A DNA stretch of 64,000 nt, taken from Pseudopedobacter sp044361595 (GTDB lineage Bacteria > Bacteroidota > Bacteroidia > Sphingobacteriales > Sphingobacteriaceae). Shown here one piece after another: positions 52,669-62,074 of this stretch. The notes under the pieces were generated by a model. That model saw only the letters and a list, made by a program, of their open reading frames with translations, was not told where the DNA came from and made no database searches. Within the stretch, counting starts at the first letter, position 1; each line of letters starts with the position of its first letter. Position numbers and translations under genes: made by a program. Location: positions 1 to 64,000 of the forward strand of contig JBIKIN010000005.1 of NCBI GenBank assembly GCA_044361595.1, in the 5' to 3' direction.

Positions 52669-53649
52669 TTGAAGCTAAAAACGATAACAGCACTTAAATA
52701 TTTATTTTTATTGCTGATTGGTTTAGCTATAATTTACTTTCTTTTTAAAACCCAATACCAAACTAATTTCTTAGAAGATTTCCAAAGAGCGAATAAATTT
52801 TGGATATCTGTATCTACTTTTTGCATTTTATTGGCTCATTTTATAAGAGCCAAAAGGTGGCAGTTAATGCTAACTAGTTTGCAAGAGAATAGAATCTCTA
52901 CTTTTCATGTTTTTAATGCGCTAATGTTTGGTTACCTCTTAAATTTAGTACTACCAAGAGCCGGAGAAATTGCTCGTTGTGCCTATTTAAATAGAAAAAC
53001 AAAGTTGAGTACTGCTTCCTTAATTGGGACAGTAATTGCCGAAAGGATTGTAGATTTATTGATGTTATTCTTTATTGTGGTAGTTGGTTTTGTTTTATAT
53101 TTTAAGTTTATTATTTCATTTATTCAAACTTTAAATCTTTACCAATCTTTAGTACAAAAATCTTTTTCCTTTACAATTGCTTTATTGGTTTTAATCTTTA
53201 TCGTAATTATAATTAATAAGTTGTGGAAATTAAATTACGGCATATTTGTAAAAATAAAAGAAATTATTCTAAAGTTAAAAGAAGGTTTTTTAAGCGTTTT
53301 AAACATTAAAAAACCTATTTTATTTGTATTTTATACTTTAACAATTTGGTTCCTTTATTTAATATCTGCTTATTTTGCTTTTCAGATTATTAACGAAACT
53401 GTTGACTTAGGTCTTAAAGAAGCCATTTTAACGCTAATTGCAGGCAGTTTTGGGATGATTGCCCCTATACAAGGCGGTATTGGAGCTTATCATTTTATGG
53501 TTTCACAATGTTTAGTTTTACTAGGGATTAGCAATTCTGCTGGCTTAATTTATGCCACTATTTGCCACGCTGCACAAACGGTATTAGTGATTTTTTTAGG
53601 CCTAGTAGCTTTAATTTTCAGCCCATCAAAAAACTCAAATGTTTTATAA
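52669..53649 (+). CDS. Flippase-like membrane protein (LPG synthase transmembrane-domain family)
   Basis: A 326-residue integral membrane protein with about eight helices. The family pattern FCILLAHFIRAKRWQLML, FNALMFGYLLNLVLPRAGEIARCA and GSFGMIAPIQGGIGAYHFMVSQ is that of the UPF0104 / lysylphosphatidylglycerol-synthase transmembrane group (YbhN/AglD-like). The catalytic aminoacyl-transfer domain of MprF is absent, so a lipid- or glycolipid-flipping role is more likely than lysyl transfer. The start is TTG at 52669, 2 bp after panD. It is directly followed, without a gap, by the heptose adenylyltransferase gene. Confidence 0.88.
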   Translation: MKLKTITALKYLFLLLIGLAIIYFLFKTQYQTNFLEDFQRANKFWISVSTFCILLAHFIRAKRWQLMLTSLQENRISTFHVFNALMFGYLLNLVLPRAGEIARCAYLNRKTKLSTASLIGTVIAERIVDLLMLFFIVVVGFVLYFKFIISFIQTLNLYQSLVQKSFSFTIALLVLIFIVIIINKLWKLNYGIFVKIKEIILKLKEGFLSVLNIKKPILFVFYTLTIWFLYLISAYFAFQIINETVDLGLKEAILTLIAGSFGMIAPIQGGIGAYHFMVSQCLVLLGISNSAGLIYATICHAAQTVLVIFLGLVALIFSPSKNSNVL

Positions 53650-54159
53650 ATGAAAAACAATCTTAAAACCATTAACGCTAAAATTTATCAAAATATTTTT
53701 GATTTTGAAACAAGTTTAAAGACCTGGAATGAGCATGAAGAAAAGATTGTTTTTACCAATGGTTGTTTTGACTTATTACATTTAGGACATATTGATTATC
53801 TATCTAAAGCAGCTGATTTAGGCACTAAATTAGTTATAGGTTTAAATTCTGATTTATCTACACAAAATTTAAAGGGCCCAAATAGACCCATTTGTAACCA
53901 AACATCTAGAGCTGCGCTGCTTGCTTCATTATTTTTTGTTGATGCTGTTATTTTATTTGATGACTCAACACCAATAACTTTAATATCTTCAATTTTACCA
54001 CATGTGCTTGTTAAAGGTGCTGATTATGAAATAGACAACATAGTTGGCGCAAAAGAAGTGTTAGCTAATAGAGGTGAAGTTAAGACAATCACATTTCTAC
54101 CCGGTTATTCTACAACAGCTATTGAACAAAAAATTATCAATGCCATATCAAAATTTTAA
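53650..54159 (+). CDS. rfaE2: D-glycero-beta-D-manno-heptose 1-phosphate adenylyltransferase
   Basis: A 169-residue nucleotidyltransferase equal to the C-terminal domain of HldE. It shows FTNGCFDLLHLGHIDYLSKA with the HxGH motif, GLNSDLSTQNLKGPNRPI, and PHVLVKGADYEID. It forms ADP-heptose for lipopolysaccharide core. Here the kinase half is not fused and not nearby. The ATG follows the upstream stop codon directly, so it belongs to the panC operon. Confidence 0.93.
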   Translation: MKNNLKTINAKIYQNIFDFETSLKTWNEHEEKIVFTNGCFDLLHLGHIDYLSKAADLGTKLVIGLNSDLSTQNLKGPNRPICNQTSRAALLASLFFVDAVILFDDSTPITLISSILPHVLVKGADYEIDNIVGAKEVLANRGEVKTITFLPGYSTTAIEQKIINAISKF

Positions 54160-54187
54160 TTTTTACTATGCTTGCATAATAAAAATT
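54158..54187 (+). terminator. Probable terminator of the panC operon
   Basis: AATTTTTA-C-TATGC and GCATA-A-TAAAAATT form a stem with one mismatch and a 2-nt centre, overlapping the stop codon of the heptose gene. The following sequence is AT-rich but without a clean T-run. Confidence 0.5.
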
Positions 54188-54287
54188 ATTATATTTGGAT
54201 GTTTAGGTTGATTGAAAACTGGAAACTTATTTTTTTATGAATAGGTTTCCTTTTTTCTTTTACATACAAGTTTAAATCTTTATTGAT

Positions 54288-54384
54288 GCGTTAGGGATAG
54301 CAGTGTAAAGCCCACAGCGTAGTGCAACGGAGTGAGTACTTGAAATGAATAGCCCGCCCAAATTCTTTCTATTTGGGAACGCCC
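54288..54384 (+). repeat. Intergenic inverted-end repeat, copy 4
   Basis: Begins GCGTTAGGGATAGCAGTG and ends TTTGGGAACGCCC, with an internal hairpin CCCAAA/TTTGGG near its end as in copy 3. The ends GCGTT/AACGC are inverted. Confidence 0.75.
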
Positions 54385-54423
54385 TAAACGAAACCAATTA
54401 CAAACCACTAATATTTAGATTTT

Positions 54424-55563
54424 ATGTATTTCCAATTATCAGAAGAGCATTTAATGATTCAGCAGGCTGCAAGAGATTTTGCGCAAATAGAATTGAAGCC
54501 CGGTGTGATAGAAAGAGATGAGCATCAAAAATTCCCAGCCGAGCAAATAAAGAAATTAGGCGAATTAGGTTTTATGGGGATGATGGTTGACCCCAAATAT
54601 AATGGTGCCGGGATGGATACCATTTCTTATGTTTTAGTGATGGAAGAATTGTCTAAAATAGACGCATCGGCTTCTGTTGTGGTATCTGTCAACAACTCTT
54701 TAGTATGTTACGGTTTAGAGCACTACGGAAACGAGTCTCAAAAAGAAAAATATTTAAAACCTTTAGCTAGTGGAGAAAAGATAGGTGCTTTCTGCTTATC
54801 AGAACCTGAAGCAGGTTCTGATGCAACATCGCAACATACAACTGCCATAGATATGGGAGATTATTATTTATTAAATGGCACAAAAAATTGGATAACCAAT
54901 GGTAACTCTGCTTCTACCTATTTGGTAATTGCACAAACAGATGTTGCCAAAGGCCATAGAGGGATAAACGCTCTAATTGTTGAGAAAGGAATGGATGGGT
55001 TTACTATAGGGCCAAAGGAGAACAAATTAGGGATTAGAGGATCTGATACACATTCTTTAATGTTTACCGATGTAAAAGTCCCAAAAGAAAATAGAATAGG
55101 TGAAGATGGATTTGGCTTTAAGTTTGCCATGCAAACTTTAGATGGAGGTAGAATTGGTATTGCTGCTCAAGCCCTAGGTATAGCTTCTGGCGCTTTAGAG
55201 TTTGCTACTCAATATGCCAAAGAACGTAAAACTTTTGGTAAACCAATTTCTGATCATCAAGCAATTGCATTTAAACTAGCCGATATGGCTACAGAGATTG
55301 AAGCCGCAAGGTTAATGTGTCTTAAAGCTGCCTGGCTTAAAGACCAAGGCTTACCTTATGGGCAATCAAGCGCTATGGCAAAACTTTACGCATCAGATGT
55401 AGCCATGAAAGCAACTGTAGAAGCTGTACAAATACATGGTGGCTATGGTTTTGTAAAAGAGTTTCATGTAGAGCGTTTAATGCGAGATGCTAAAATCACT
55501 CAAATTTATGAAGGTACTTCAGAAATACAAAAGGTTGTCATATCAAGAGAGATTTTAAAATAA
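54424..55563 (+). CDS. Acyl-CoA dehydrogenase
   Basis: A 379-residue flavoenzyme. Family blocks: AFCLSEPEAGSDATS and the WITNGNSAS FAD-binding region, GGRIGIAAQALGIASGALEFA, RKTFGKPISDHQAIAFKLADMA, and the C-terminal AVQIHGGYGFVKEFHVERLMRDAKITQIYEGTSEIQ, where the glutamate of YEGTSE is the catalytic base. Length and motifs match the short- or medium-chain (butyryl-CoA-type) class. It should oxidise fatty acyl-CoA or a branched amino-acid derivative; no electron-transfer flavoprotein gene is adjacent. Confidence 0.95.
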   Translation: MYFQLSEEHLMIQQAARDFAQIELKPGVIERDEHQKFPAEQIKKLGELGFMGMMVDPKYNGAGMDTISYVLVMEELSKIDASASVVVSVNNSLVCYGLEHYGNESQKEKYLKPLASGEKIGAFCLSEPEAGSDATSQHTTAIDMGDYYLLNGTKNWITNGNSASTYLVIAQTDVAKGHRGINALIVEKGMDGFTIGPKENKLGIRGSDTHSLMFTDVKVPKENRIGEDGFGFKFAMQTLDGGRIGIAAQALGIASGALEFATQYAKERKTFGKPISDHQAIAFKLADMATEIEAARLMCLKAAWLKDQGLPYGQSSAMAKLYASDVAMKATVEAVQIHGGYGFVKEFHVERLMRDAKITQIYEGTSEIQKVVISREILK

Positions 55564-55591
55564 TTAGAACTATTTTTTTGATATTTAATGC

Positions 55592-56836
55592 ATGAAAAAG
55601 ATTTTAAATTTTTTATGCCTTTTTTCTTGTTTGGCATTTTGTTTTTCCTCTTGTAATTTATCCAATGCCAAATTAGAAGCTGGTACTTGGCGTGGAGCTT
55701 TAGTTGCAGAGTCAGGTATAGAAATACCTTTTAACTTTGAAGTTGTAGATTCTTTAGGAAAGCCTATTATTTACATTCTAAATAGTTCTGAGAGATTTAG
55801 AGTAGATGAAATTAATTTTACAGGCGATTCTATTTTTATTAAAATGCCATTATTCGATTCAGAATTTAAAGGTGTTTTAGAAGATGGTAAAATTGAAGGT
55901 TTTTGGATTAAGCATTTAGCAGATAAAGACGATTTAATGAGTTTTTATGCTAAGTCTAATACTAAGTGGCGAATTAAGGATAAAGCAGTAGAACCAACAA
56001 CAAATATCAACGGAAAATGGGAAACCATTTTTATATCAGCAGATGGTACTGATACAACTAAAGCTATTGGAGAATTTGTACAAAATAAATCTAAAGTTAC
56101 AGGAACATTTCTTACCCCTACTGGCGATTACAGGTATTTAGAAGGAATGATTGATGGCAATAAATTTGCTTTATCTACTTTTGATGGCTCGCATGCATAT
56201 TTGTTCACTGGGAAGATTAATAAAGATTCTACCATAACTGAGGGTAAATTCTACTCAGGTTTTTCTTACTTAGAAAATTTTACAGCTAAAAGAAACGAGA
56301 ACGTTATATTAACTGATGCTTATTCATTAACGTTTTTAAAAGAAGGAGCTAATAAAATTAACTTTACCTTTCCTAATTTAGACGACAAACCCGTTTCACT
56401 TACAGACCAAAAGTTTAACAATAAAGTTGTAATTGTTCAAATATTGGGCTCGTGGTGTCCAAATTGTATGGACGAGACTGCTTTTCTTTCTCAATATTAT
56501 AAAAAGAATAAAGATAGAGGATTAGAAATTATTGGATTAGCCTACGAAAGGTCTAAAGATTTTGAAAAAAATAAGAAAAATATCGGAAGACTAGTTAATA
56601 GATTTGATATTGAGTATGATATTTTAGCTACGGGTTACACCAATGATAAGGAAGAGGCATCAAAAAGTTTACCTATGCTTAATAAAGTGGTTGCTTTCCC
56701 TACCATGATAGTGATAGACAAGAAAGGTGTTGTGAGAGAAATTCACACTGGCTTTAGCGGTCCAGGAACTGGTAAATACTACGTTAATTTTGTCAATCAG
56801 TTTGAAAACATGATGAATAAATTATTAACGGAATAA
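55592..56836 (+). CDS. TlpA-like thioredoxin-fold lipoprotein
   Basis: A 414-residue protein with lipobox CFSSCNL (C21), so anchored in the envelope. The first 240 residues are a beta-rich domain of the kind that precedes thioredoxin domains in Bacteroidota. The last 160 residues are TlpA/AhpC-like, with the redox motif WCPNC (C289 and C292) in QILGSWCPNCMDE and the cis-proline region VVAFPTMIVIDKKG. It should act as a periplasmic thiol-disulfide reductase. It is followed after 2 bp by a small lipoprotein gene, then rarA. Confidence 0.92.
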   Translation: MKKILNFLCLFSCLAFCFSSCNLSNAKLEAGTWRGALVAESGIEIPFNFEVVDSLGKPIIYILNSSERFRVDEINFTGDSIFIKMPLFDSEFKGVLEDGKIEGFWIKHLADKDDLMSFYAKSNTKWRIKDKAVEPTTNINGKWETIFISADGTDTTKAIGEFVQNKSKVTGTFLTPTGDYRYLEGMIDGNKFALSTFDGSHAYLFTGKINKDSTITEGKFYSGFSYLENFTAKRNENVILTDAYSLTFLKEGANKINFTFPNLDDKPVSLTDQKFNNKVVIVQILGSWCPNCMDETAFLSQYYKKNKDRGLEIIGLAYERSKDFEKNKKNIGRLVNRFDIEYDILATGYTNDKEEASKSLPMLNKVVAFPTMIVIDKKGVVREIHTGFSGPGTGKYYVNFVNQFENMMNKLLTE

Positions 56837-56838
56837 TT

Positions 56839-57279
56839 TTGAAACTTAAGCAAGTTATCTTTTTATTAACTTTTGTGATGTTGTTTGGATGTTTAAACCA
56901 ATCAAATAACATAATGGGAGATAATATAAGAATTGATTTTGATCAAAAATCTAATGCTTTAGTGGTTTCTAATTTAGATGACAGCTTTGTTAACGCTCTA
57001 ACTCGAGAAATAAAGGCGGATAGCAATTTAAATCATTCATTATCAGTTTTTATTAAAGCAGATGATGAGGATTTACAAGATTTAGAAACCCCGTTAGCTG
57101 GGAAGTATCAAATCATTAATAAAAGCATTGTTTTTTTACCAGATATCACTTTTGTTAAAGGAAAAAACTATTTGATAGAGGTTTATCTAAATGACTCTTC
57201 TGGCGAGGCTAGCAATTATTTGAGAAGTAGTGGTTCAGTTTTGCGCAATAAAACTATTACCAAAGTAATAAAATTTTAA
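56839..57279 (+). CDS. Small lipoprotein of unknown function
   Basis: A 146-residue protein with lipobox MLFGCLN (C18), starting with TTG at 56839, 2 bp after the TlpA-like gene. The mature part is soluble and beta-rich (FVKGKNYLIEVYL), with a loose resemblance to immunoglobulin-like envelope domains, but no family is recognised. It is probably exported with the upstream redox lipoprotein. rarA starts 1 bp after its stop. Confidence 0.75.
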   Translation: MKLKQVIFLLTFVMLFGCLNQSNNIMGDNIRIDFDQKSNALVVSNLDDSFVNALTREIKADSNLNHSLSVFIKADDEDLQDLETPLAGKYQIINKSIVFLPDITFVKGKNYLIEVYLNDSSGEASNYLRSSGSVLRNKTITKVIKF

Positions 57280-57280
57280 A

Positions 57281-58555
57281 ATGGCTATTTCAGATCCATT
57301 AGCAGAACGTATGCGTCCAAAAACATTGGGACAATATACTGGGCAACAACATTTGGTTGGGCCCGATGCTGTATTGCGAAAAGCTATTGAGAGTAAACAC
57401 ATACCATCAATTATATTTTGGGGGCCACCCGGAGTGGGAAAAACCACATTAGCCTATATTATAGCCAATAGTTTAGATCGACCTTTTTTCTCATTAAGCG
57501 CCATAAACTCGGGAGTAAAAGACGTTAGAGATGTTATCGAAAAAGCTGGTGTTTATAAAAAGGGAGGCATTGTTCCTGTTTTATTTATCGATGAGATTCA
57601 TCGTTTTTCTAAATCTCAACAAGATTCTTTATTAGGAGCGGTAGAACGAGGATTAATAACTTTAATTGGCGCAACAACAGAAAACCCATCTTTTGAAGTT
57701 ATTTCGGCTTTGCTTTCGCGATGCCAAGTTTACATACTACAAAATTTAAGTAAAGACGAATTGATTGCTTTGCTAGGAAATGCCATTGAAAACGATGAAG
57801 TTTTACAACACAAAACCATACAACTTAAAGAAACGGAAGCCCTTTTAAGATTATCGGGCGGTGATGGTAGAAAACTCTTAAATATTTTTGAGTTAGTTGT
57901 GAATGCTTGTGATAAACAAACAGTTGCAATTACCAATAAATTTGTATTAAGTAATGTGCAGCAAAACATGGCACTTTACGATAAAACAGGGGAGCAACAT
58001 TACGATATCATCTCAGCTTTTATCAAATCTATCCGCGGAAGCGACCCTAATGCTGCTGTTTATTGGTTAGCCCGAATGATTGAAGGCGGGGAAGACGCCA
58101 AATTTATAGCTCGCCGTTTATTAATATTAGCATCAGAAGATATTGGAAATGCAAACCCCAATGCCTTATTATTAGCCAATAATTGTTTTAGTGCTGTAAA
58201 TGTGATTGGATGGCCCGAGTCGAGAATTATTTTATCTCAAACGGTAATATATTTAGCATCATCCGCTAAAAGTAATGCTTCTTATGAGGCTATAAATCAA
58301 GCGCAAGCATTAGTTAAACAAACTGGCGATTTGGCAGTGCCTTTACATTTAAGAAATGCACCTACAAGCTTAATGAAAGATTTAGATTATGGGAAAGATT
58401 ATAAATATGCTCATGCTTTTAAAGATAATTTTGTTGAGCAAGAGTTTTTCCCCGATATTTTAAGCGGAAATAAACTCTACGAACCTCAAAATAATGCGGC
58501 AGAAAATAAACTAAGAGACTTTTTGAAGAAGCTTTGGGGAAAGTATGGGTATTAA
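57281..58555 (+). CDS. rarA: Replication-associated recombination protein A
   Basis: A 424-residue AAA+ ATPase acting at stalled replication forks. Walker A GPPGVGKT at residues 48-55 and Walker B LFIDEIHRF at 101-109 are intact, followed by the sensor region IGATTENPSFEV and SRCQVYIL. The C-terminal half contains HYDIISAFIKSIRGSDPNAAVYWLARM and ASEDIGNANPNALLLA, which are diagnostic for RarA/MgsA rather than RuvB or DnaX. Tetramerisation and SSB contact lie in this part in known members. Confidence 0.96.
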   Translation: MAISDPLAERMRPKTLGQYTGQQHLVGPDAVLRKAIESKHIPSIIFWGPPGVGKTTLAYIIANSLDRPFFSLSAINSGVKDVRDVIEKAGVYKKGGIVPVLFIDEIHRFSKSQQDSLLGAVERGLITLIGATTENPSFEVISALLSRCQVYILQNLSKDELIALLGNAIENDEVLQHKTIQLKETEALLRLSGGDGRKLLNIFELVVNACDKQTVAITNKFVLSNVQQNMALYDKTGEQHYDIISAFIKSIRGSDPNAAVYWLARMIEGGEDAKFIARRLLILASEDIGNANPNALLLANNCFSAVNVIGWPESRIILSQTVIYLASSAKSNASYEAINQAQALVKQTGDLAVPLHLRNAPTSLMKDLDYGKDYKYAHAFKDNFVEQEFFPDILSGNKLYEPQNNAAENKLRDFLKKLWGKYGY

Positions 58556-58623
58556 TTATTACTTCATTTAAAAACTTAAAAGGTTTTTAATCTAAAATTG
58601 TGTATTCATCTAAATTTAACATT

Positions 58624-59007
58624 ATGTCAGACAAAATAACTAATATATTTCCTAAAGGTCTTTTGATGTTAGGTAGATTCTTTACACTTTCATTGTTAAG
58701 CATTTTTTTTAGATATTTTGACGTTAAGCATTTTGCTTATAGAATCCCAGATAACCATTTTACAAGTACGGTTTTTAGTTTGATGTACTTGGTTGCGGGA
58801 TTACTGTTACTATCTAAAAAAGTTGAATATATACGGATAGTGCCTTACATTATAGGTGTTGGATTGATTTACAGAGTTATTCTTATATTAGTTGATAGAC
58901 AAATAACAACTAATAAAATGATATTATTGAGTATTGGGATCGCTTTTAATATCTTTCTAATATTTTACATTTATAAATCGCTCGCTCTGTATAAACAAAG
59001 GTTATAA
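58624..59007 (+). CDS. Small membrane protein, family not recognised
   Basis: A 127-residue protein with four predicted membrane helices (around residues 14-30, 47-63, 70-88 and 98-117) and no catalytic motif. The ATG at 58624 is preferred to a GTG at 58600, since it gives a compact start (MSDKITNIFPKGL). It is 68 bp after rarA on the same strand and converges with rnc. Function unknown. Confidence 0.65.
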   Translation: MSDKITNIFPKGLLMLGRFFTLSLLSIFFRYFDVKHFAYRIPDNHFTSTVFSLMYLVAGLLLLSKKVEYIRIVPYIIGVGLIYRVILILVDRQITTNKMILLSIGIAFNIFLIFYIYKSLALYKQRL

Positions 59008-59122
59008 AGTGTAAGAGAAGGAGAAAACTAAGTAATTACAAGAGTCAATTTTATAAACCTACCAAGAAAAATCTTATTGTGAATACTGTTTGAGACAGCA
59101 GACAAAATCTAAAACTATAATT

Positions 59123-59851
59123 TTAAATCCCCAACATTTCACAAGTCTTTTCTGCAGCAAATTTTTCTGCATTTTTCTTGTTATAATCTACACCCGTTGC
59201 CATAGGCTCAGAATCTATAAGTACCTGAATGGTAAAAAGTTTCGCACTATCACCCTCTACATTAGAAATCGGATCAAAAGAAATATCTTTAGAATGTCTT
59301 TGGCACCACTCAATCAATTTACTTTTAAAATTGGTTTCGGTAAGTTCTAGAGTATGAATATCTATATGTGGTTTTATAATCCTTTCGGTGATAAAATCTT
59401 TAGTGAAGTTATATCCTTTATCTAGATAAACTGCGCCAATTAATGCTTCAAAAGCATCGCCCAGTAAAGAACTTTGTTTAGCGTTTACGTTTACGCTTTT
59501 AACATCAAAATCTATTAATTCTTGGAAACCTAATTTCCTGCCCAGCTGATTTAAATTTGCTCTTCTAACAATCTTAGAACGCATTTCTGTTAAGAATCCC
59601 TCTTCTTTGTATGGATAAAGTTTAAACAAAACTTCGGCAACAACAGAACCCAACACAGCGTCTCCTAAAAACTCTAAACGCTCATTACTAGATTTTGATC
59701 CATTCTTAAGAATTAAAGCAACAGATTTATGTCTAAATGCCATCTTATATAAAGATAAATTACCAGGTACAAAACCTAATAAATTCTTTAAGACCTTCAC
59801 GTATTTACGATCTGGAGAGATGTGAAGTTTATAAATTCTTGATAGTGGCAT
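59123..59851 (-). CDS. rnc: Ribonuclease III
   Basis: A 242-residue double-strand-specific endonuclease that processes rRNA and structured RNAs. The signature NERLEFLGDAVLG is at residues 56-68, with the second acidic site in LLGDAFEALIGAVYLDKG. A double-stranded-RNA-binding domain makes up the last 70 residues. The acpP-fabF-rnc order is conserved across many bacteria and is present here, with 56 bp between fabF and rnc. Confidence 0.96.
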   Translation of the reverse strand: MPLSRIYKLHISPDRKYVKVLKNLLGFVPGNLSLYKMAFRHKSVALILKNGSKSSNERLEFLGDAVLGSVVAEVLFKLYPYKEEGFLTEMRSKIVRRANLNQLGRKLGFQELIDFDVKSVNVNAKQSSLLGDAFEALIGAVYLDKGYNFTKDFITERIIKPHIDIHTLELTETNFKSKLIEWCQRHSKDISFDPISNVEGDSAKLFTIQVLIDSEPMATGVDYNKKNAEKFAAEKTCEMLGI

Positions 59852-59907
59852 TTATAATATATTCTTTTTAAAACCGGAGTTTAGTTAAATACGGCTTAAT
59901 TAGAATA

Positions 59908-61161
59908 TTAGTCTTCAAATTTTTTGAAAATAACAGATGCGTTATGTCCACCAAAACCAAACGTATTTGATAAGGCAGCTTTAATTTCTCTTTTTTGAGC
60001 TTTGTTAAACGTAAAGTTCAGCTTCGGATCAAATGATGGATCATCTGTAAAATGATTAATTGTAGGAGGTACAATACCATTTTTAATTGCTAAAATACAA
60101 GCAATAGATTCTACCGCTCCTGCTGCACCTAAAAGATGACCAGTCATAGATTTTGTAGAACTTATATTTAAGTTGTAAGCATCTTGGCCAAATAAAGATC
60201 CAATGGCCATAGTTTCGCTAATATCTCCGAGTGGAGTAGAGGTGCCATGAACATTAATATAATCAATATCAGCTGTGGTTAAGCCCGCATCATCTAATGC
60301 AGACTGCATCACTAATTTAGCGCCTAACCCTTCAGGATGTGGGGCAGTAATATGATTAGCATCGGCACTCATGCCGCCACCAACAATTTCTGCATAAATT
60401 TTTGCTCCTCGAGCTTTAGCATGTTCCAGCTCTTCTAGTATAATGGTACCGGCACCTTCACCAGCAACAAAACCATCACGGTCTTTGTCAAAAGGCCTAG
60501 AAGCTGTTTGTGGGTCATCATTTCTAGTAGATAAAGCATGCATAGCATTAAAGCCACCAATACCCGCTTCATTTAAAATGGCTTCAGAACCGCCAGATAC
60601 AATCATATCTGCTCTTCCTAATCTAATATAAGTGAAAGCGTCTATTAATGCGTTTGTAGAAGAAGCACAAGCAGAAACACAAGAAAAATTAGGACCTCGT
60701 AAACCATATTTCATAGAAATATGACCTGGAGCAATATCAATAATCATTTTAGGAATAAAAAAAGGATTTAACCTAGGTGTTCCATCACCTTTGGCAAAAA
60801 TCATAATTTCATCTAAAAAGGTTTTTAATCCTCCAATACCCGACCCCCAAATTACACCAATTCTATTGGTATTTAATTTTTCAAAGTCTAAACCAGCGTC
60901 TTTTACAGCTTCTTCAGTAGAAACTAAAGCATATTGAACAAATGGGTCTAATTTTCGAGCTTCTTTTTTATCCAAATAATCTTCAGCAACAAAATTCTTT
61001 ACTTCGCAAGCAAATTTTGTTTTGAACTTCTCTGTGTCAAAACGTGTCATTAGAGCGGCACCGCTAACTCCATTCACTAAACCATTCCAATATTCTGGAA
61101 TAGTTTTACCAATTGGAGTAAGCGCACCTAGTCCTGTTACAACAACTCTTTTAAGCTCCAT
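59908..61161 (-). CDS. fabF: 3-oxoacyl-ACP synthase II
   Basis: A 417-residue condensing enzyme of fatty-acid elongation. The nucleophile is C165 in SACASSTNAL; the two catalytic histidines lie in NVHGTSTPLGD and MTGHLLGAAGAVE, and the lysine in STKSMTGH. The C-terminal SNTFGFGGHNASVIF is standard. It starts 19 bp after acpP, its acyl carrier, on the same strand. Confidence 0.97.
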   Translation of the reverse strand: MELKRVVVTGLGALTPIGKTIPEYWNGLVNGVSGAALMTRFDTEKFKTKFACEVKNFVAEDYLDKKEARKLDPFVQYALVSTEEAVKDAGLDFEKLNTNRIGVIWGSGIGGLKTFLDEIMIFAKGDGTPRLNPFFIPKMIIDIAPGHISMKYGLRGPNFSCVSACASSTNALIDAFTYIRLGRADMIVSGGSEAILNEAGIGGFNAMHALSTRNDDPQTASRPFDKDRDGFVAGEGAGTIILEELEHAKARGAKIYAEIVGGGMSADANHITAPHPEGLGAKLVMQSALDDAGLTTADIDYINVHGTSTPLGDISETMAIGSLFGQDAYNLNISSTKSMTGHLLGAAGAVESIACILAIKNGIVPPTINHFTDDPSFDPKLNFTFNKAQKREIKAALSNTFGFGGHNASVIFKKFED

Positions 61162-61180
61162 TTATTCAATTAAGCAATAA

Positions 61181-61417
61181 TTACTTTACATTTTTTTCCA
61201 AGTAAGCGATAGCCTGACCAACAGTGCTGATGGTTTCTGCTTGGTCATCTGGGATAGCCACGTTAAATTCTTTCTCAAATTCCATGATTAACTCAACGGT
61301 GTCTAATGAGTCAGCACCTAAATCGTTTGTGAAAGACGCCTCTAGTGACACTTCACCTTCGTCTACACCTAGTTTTTCTACGATAATTGCTTTTACTCTT
61401 GAAGCGATATCAGACAT
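61181..61417 (-). CDS. acpP: Acyl carrier protein
   Basis: A 78-residue acidic four-helix protein. S37 in GADSLD is the phosphopantetheine attachment site and the flanking sequence SFTNDLGADSLDTVELIMEFE is typical. It carries growing acyl chains for FabF and for FabD-supplied malonyl groups. It is first in the acpP-fabF-rnc operon and is divergent from the IPExxxVDY gene. Confidence 0.97.
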   Translation of the reverse strand: MSDIASRVKAIIVEKLGVDEGEVSLEASFTNDLGADSLDTVELIMEFEKEFNVAIPDDQAETISTVGQAIAYLEKNVK

Positions 61418-61449
61418 AATACTTATAATTAAGGGTTAAAAATTCTGTG

Positions 61450-61480
61450 CAAAGAAAAATAAATTCTATTAAATATCAAA
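61450..61480 (-). promoter_or_regulatory. Probable acpP promoter
   Basis: On the minus strand TTTG (61480-61477), a 19-bp spacer and TTTCTTTG (61457-61450) fit TTTG / TAnnTTTG with one deviation in the -7 box. Transcription would begin about 25 nt before the acpP ATG. Confidence 0.5.
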
Positions 61481-61561
61481 CCTTTTTGTTTTTACGCTAA
61501 TTTTGTTTGGTTGAAACAATCTAATTTGAGATTATAATCCACGAAATTAATCTTTATTATC

Positions 61562-61978
61562 TTGAAAAAAAAATCTTTAGAGCTAGAACCTGATTTCAAT
61601 TTCATTTTAATTGCTATAACCTCGCAACTGAAGGATTACAGGCTATGTTTTGCTATAAATAAATTTACAAAATCTGACTTTAGAAAGATAGATGAGTACG
61701 GATTATTGTTAAAAAACGAAGCAGAAAAGTATTTTTCTAGGTATTATTATCATCCTACAAACTCTGAGTATGAAATTTATCTTTTAGCCAACAAAGGAAC
61801 CGAGGGTTATTTAATTCCCGAAGCCAAAGAGGCGGATTATTTCTTAATTATTAAAGAATTTATAGATGACGAAGATTTAGATTTATTTCTATCTCAACTT
61901 AAGCAAATAGAAGATATACAGGTAGTTGTAGAATTAAATCCTAATAAATTAAAGTCAAAAGAGAATTTACTTTTTTAA
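61562..61978 (+). CDS. IPExxxVDY-family protein
   Basis: A 138-residue cytoplasmic protein. The name-giving motif occurs as LIPEAKEADYFLII near residue 88, with alanine in place of valine. The first half has ELEPDFNFILIAITSQLKDYRLCFAIN. The family is restricted to Bacteroidota, has no known function, and commonly precedes pyruvate kinase, as it does here (96 bp). The start is TTG at 61562; no in-frame ATG lies upstream of the conserved region. Confidence 0.88.
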   Translation: MKKKSLELEPDFNFILIAITSQLKDYRLCFAINKFTKSDFRKIDEYGLLLKNEAEKYFSRYYYHPTNSEYEIYLLANKGTEGYLIPEAKEADYFLIIKEFIDDEDLDLFLSQLKQIEDIQVVVELNPNKLKSKENLLF

Positions 61979-62007
61979 ATCTTTTTCAGTTAGTGTGAAA
62001 AATACAC

Positions 62008-62024
62008 TACTTTTGATAGTTTTG
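62008..62024 (+). promoter_or_regulatory. Tandem -7 boxes before pyk
   Basis: TACTTTTG (62008-62015) and TAGTTTTG (62017-62024) each match TAnnTTTG. TGTG at 61994-61997, 19 bp before the second box, is a plausible -33 element. The pyk ATG is 50 bp downstream. Confidence 0.55.
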
Positions 62025-62074
62025 TAGTTAGAGCTACATTTTAAATAGACCATAAAACCAATATTTTATATATT

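Noticed and set aside
58600..58623. GTG start for the small membrane protein
   Set aside because: The downstream ATG at 58624 gives a compact protein; the extra residues show no features.
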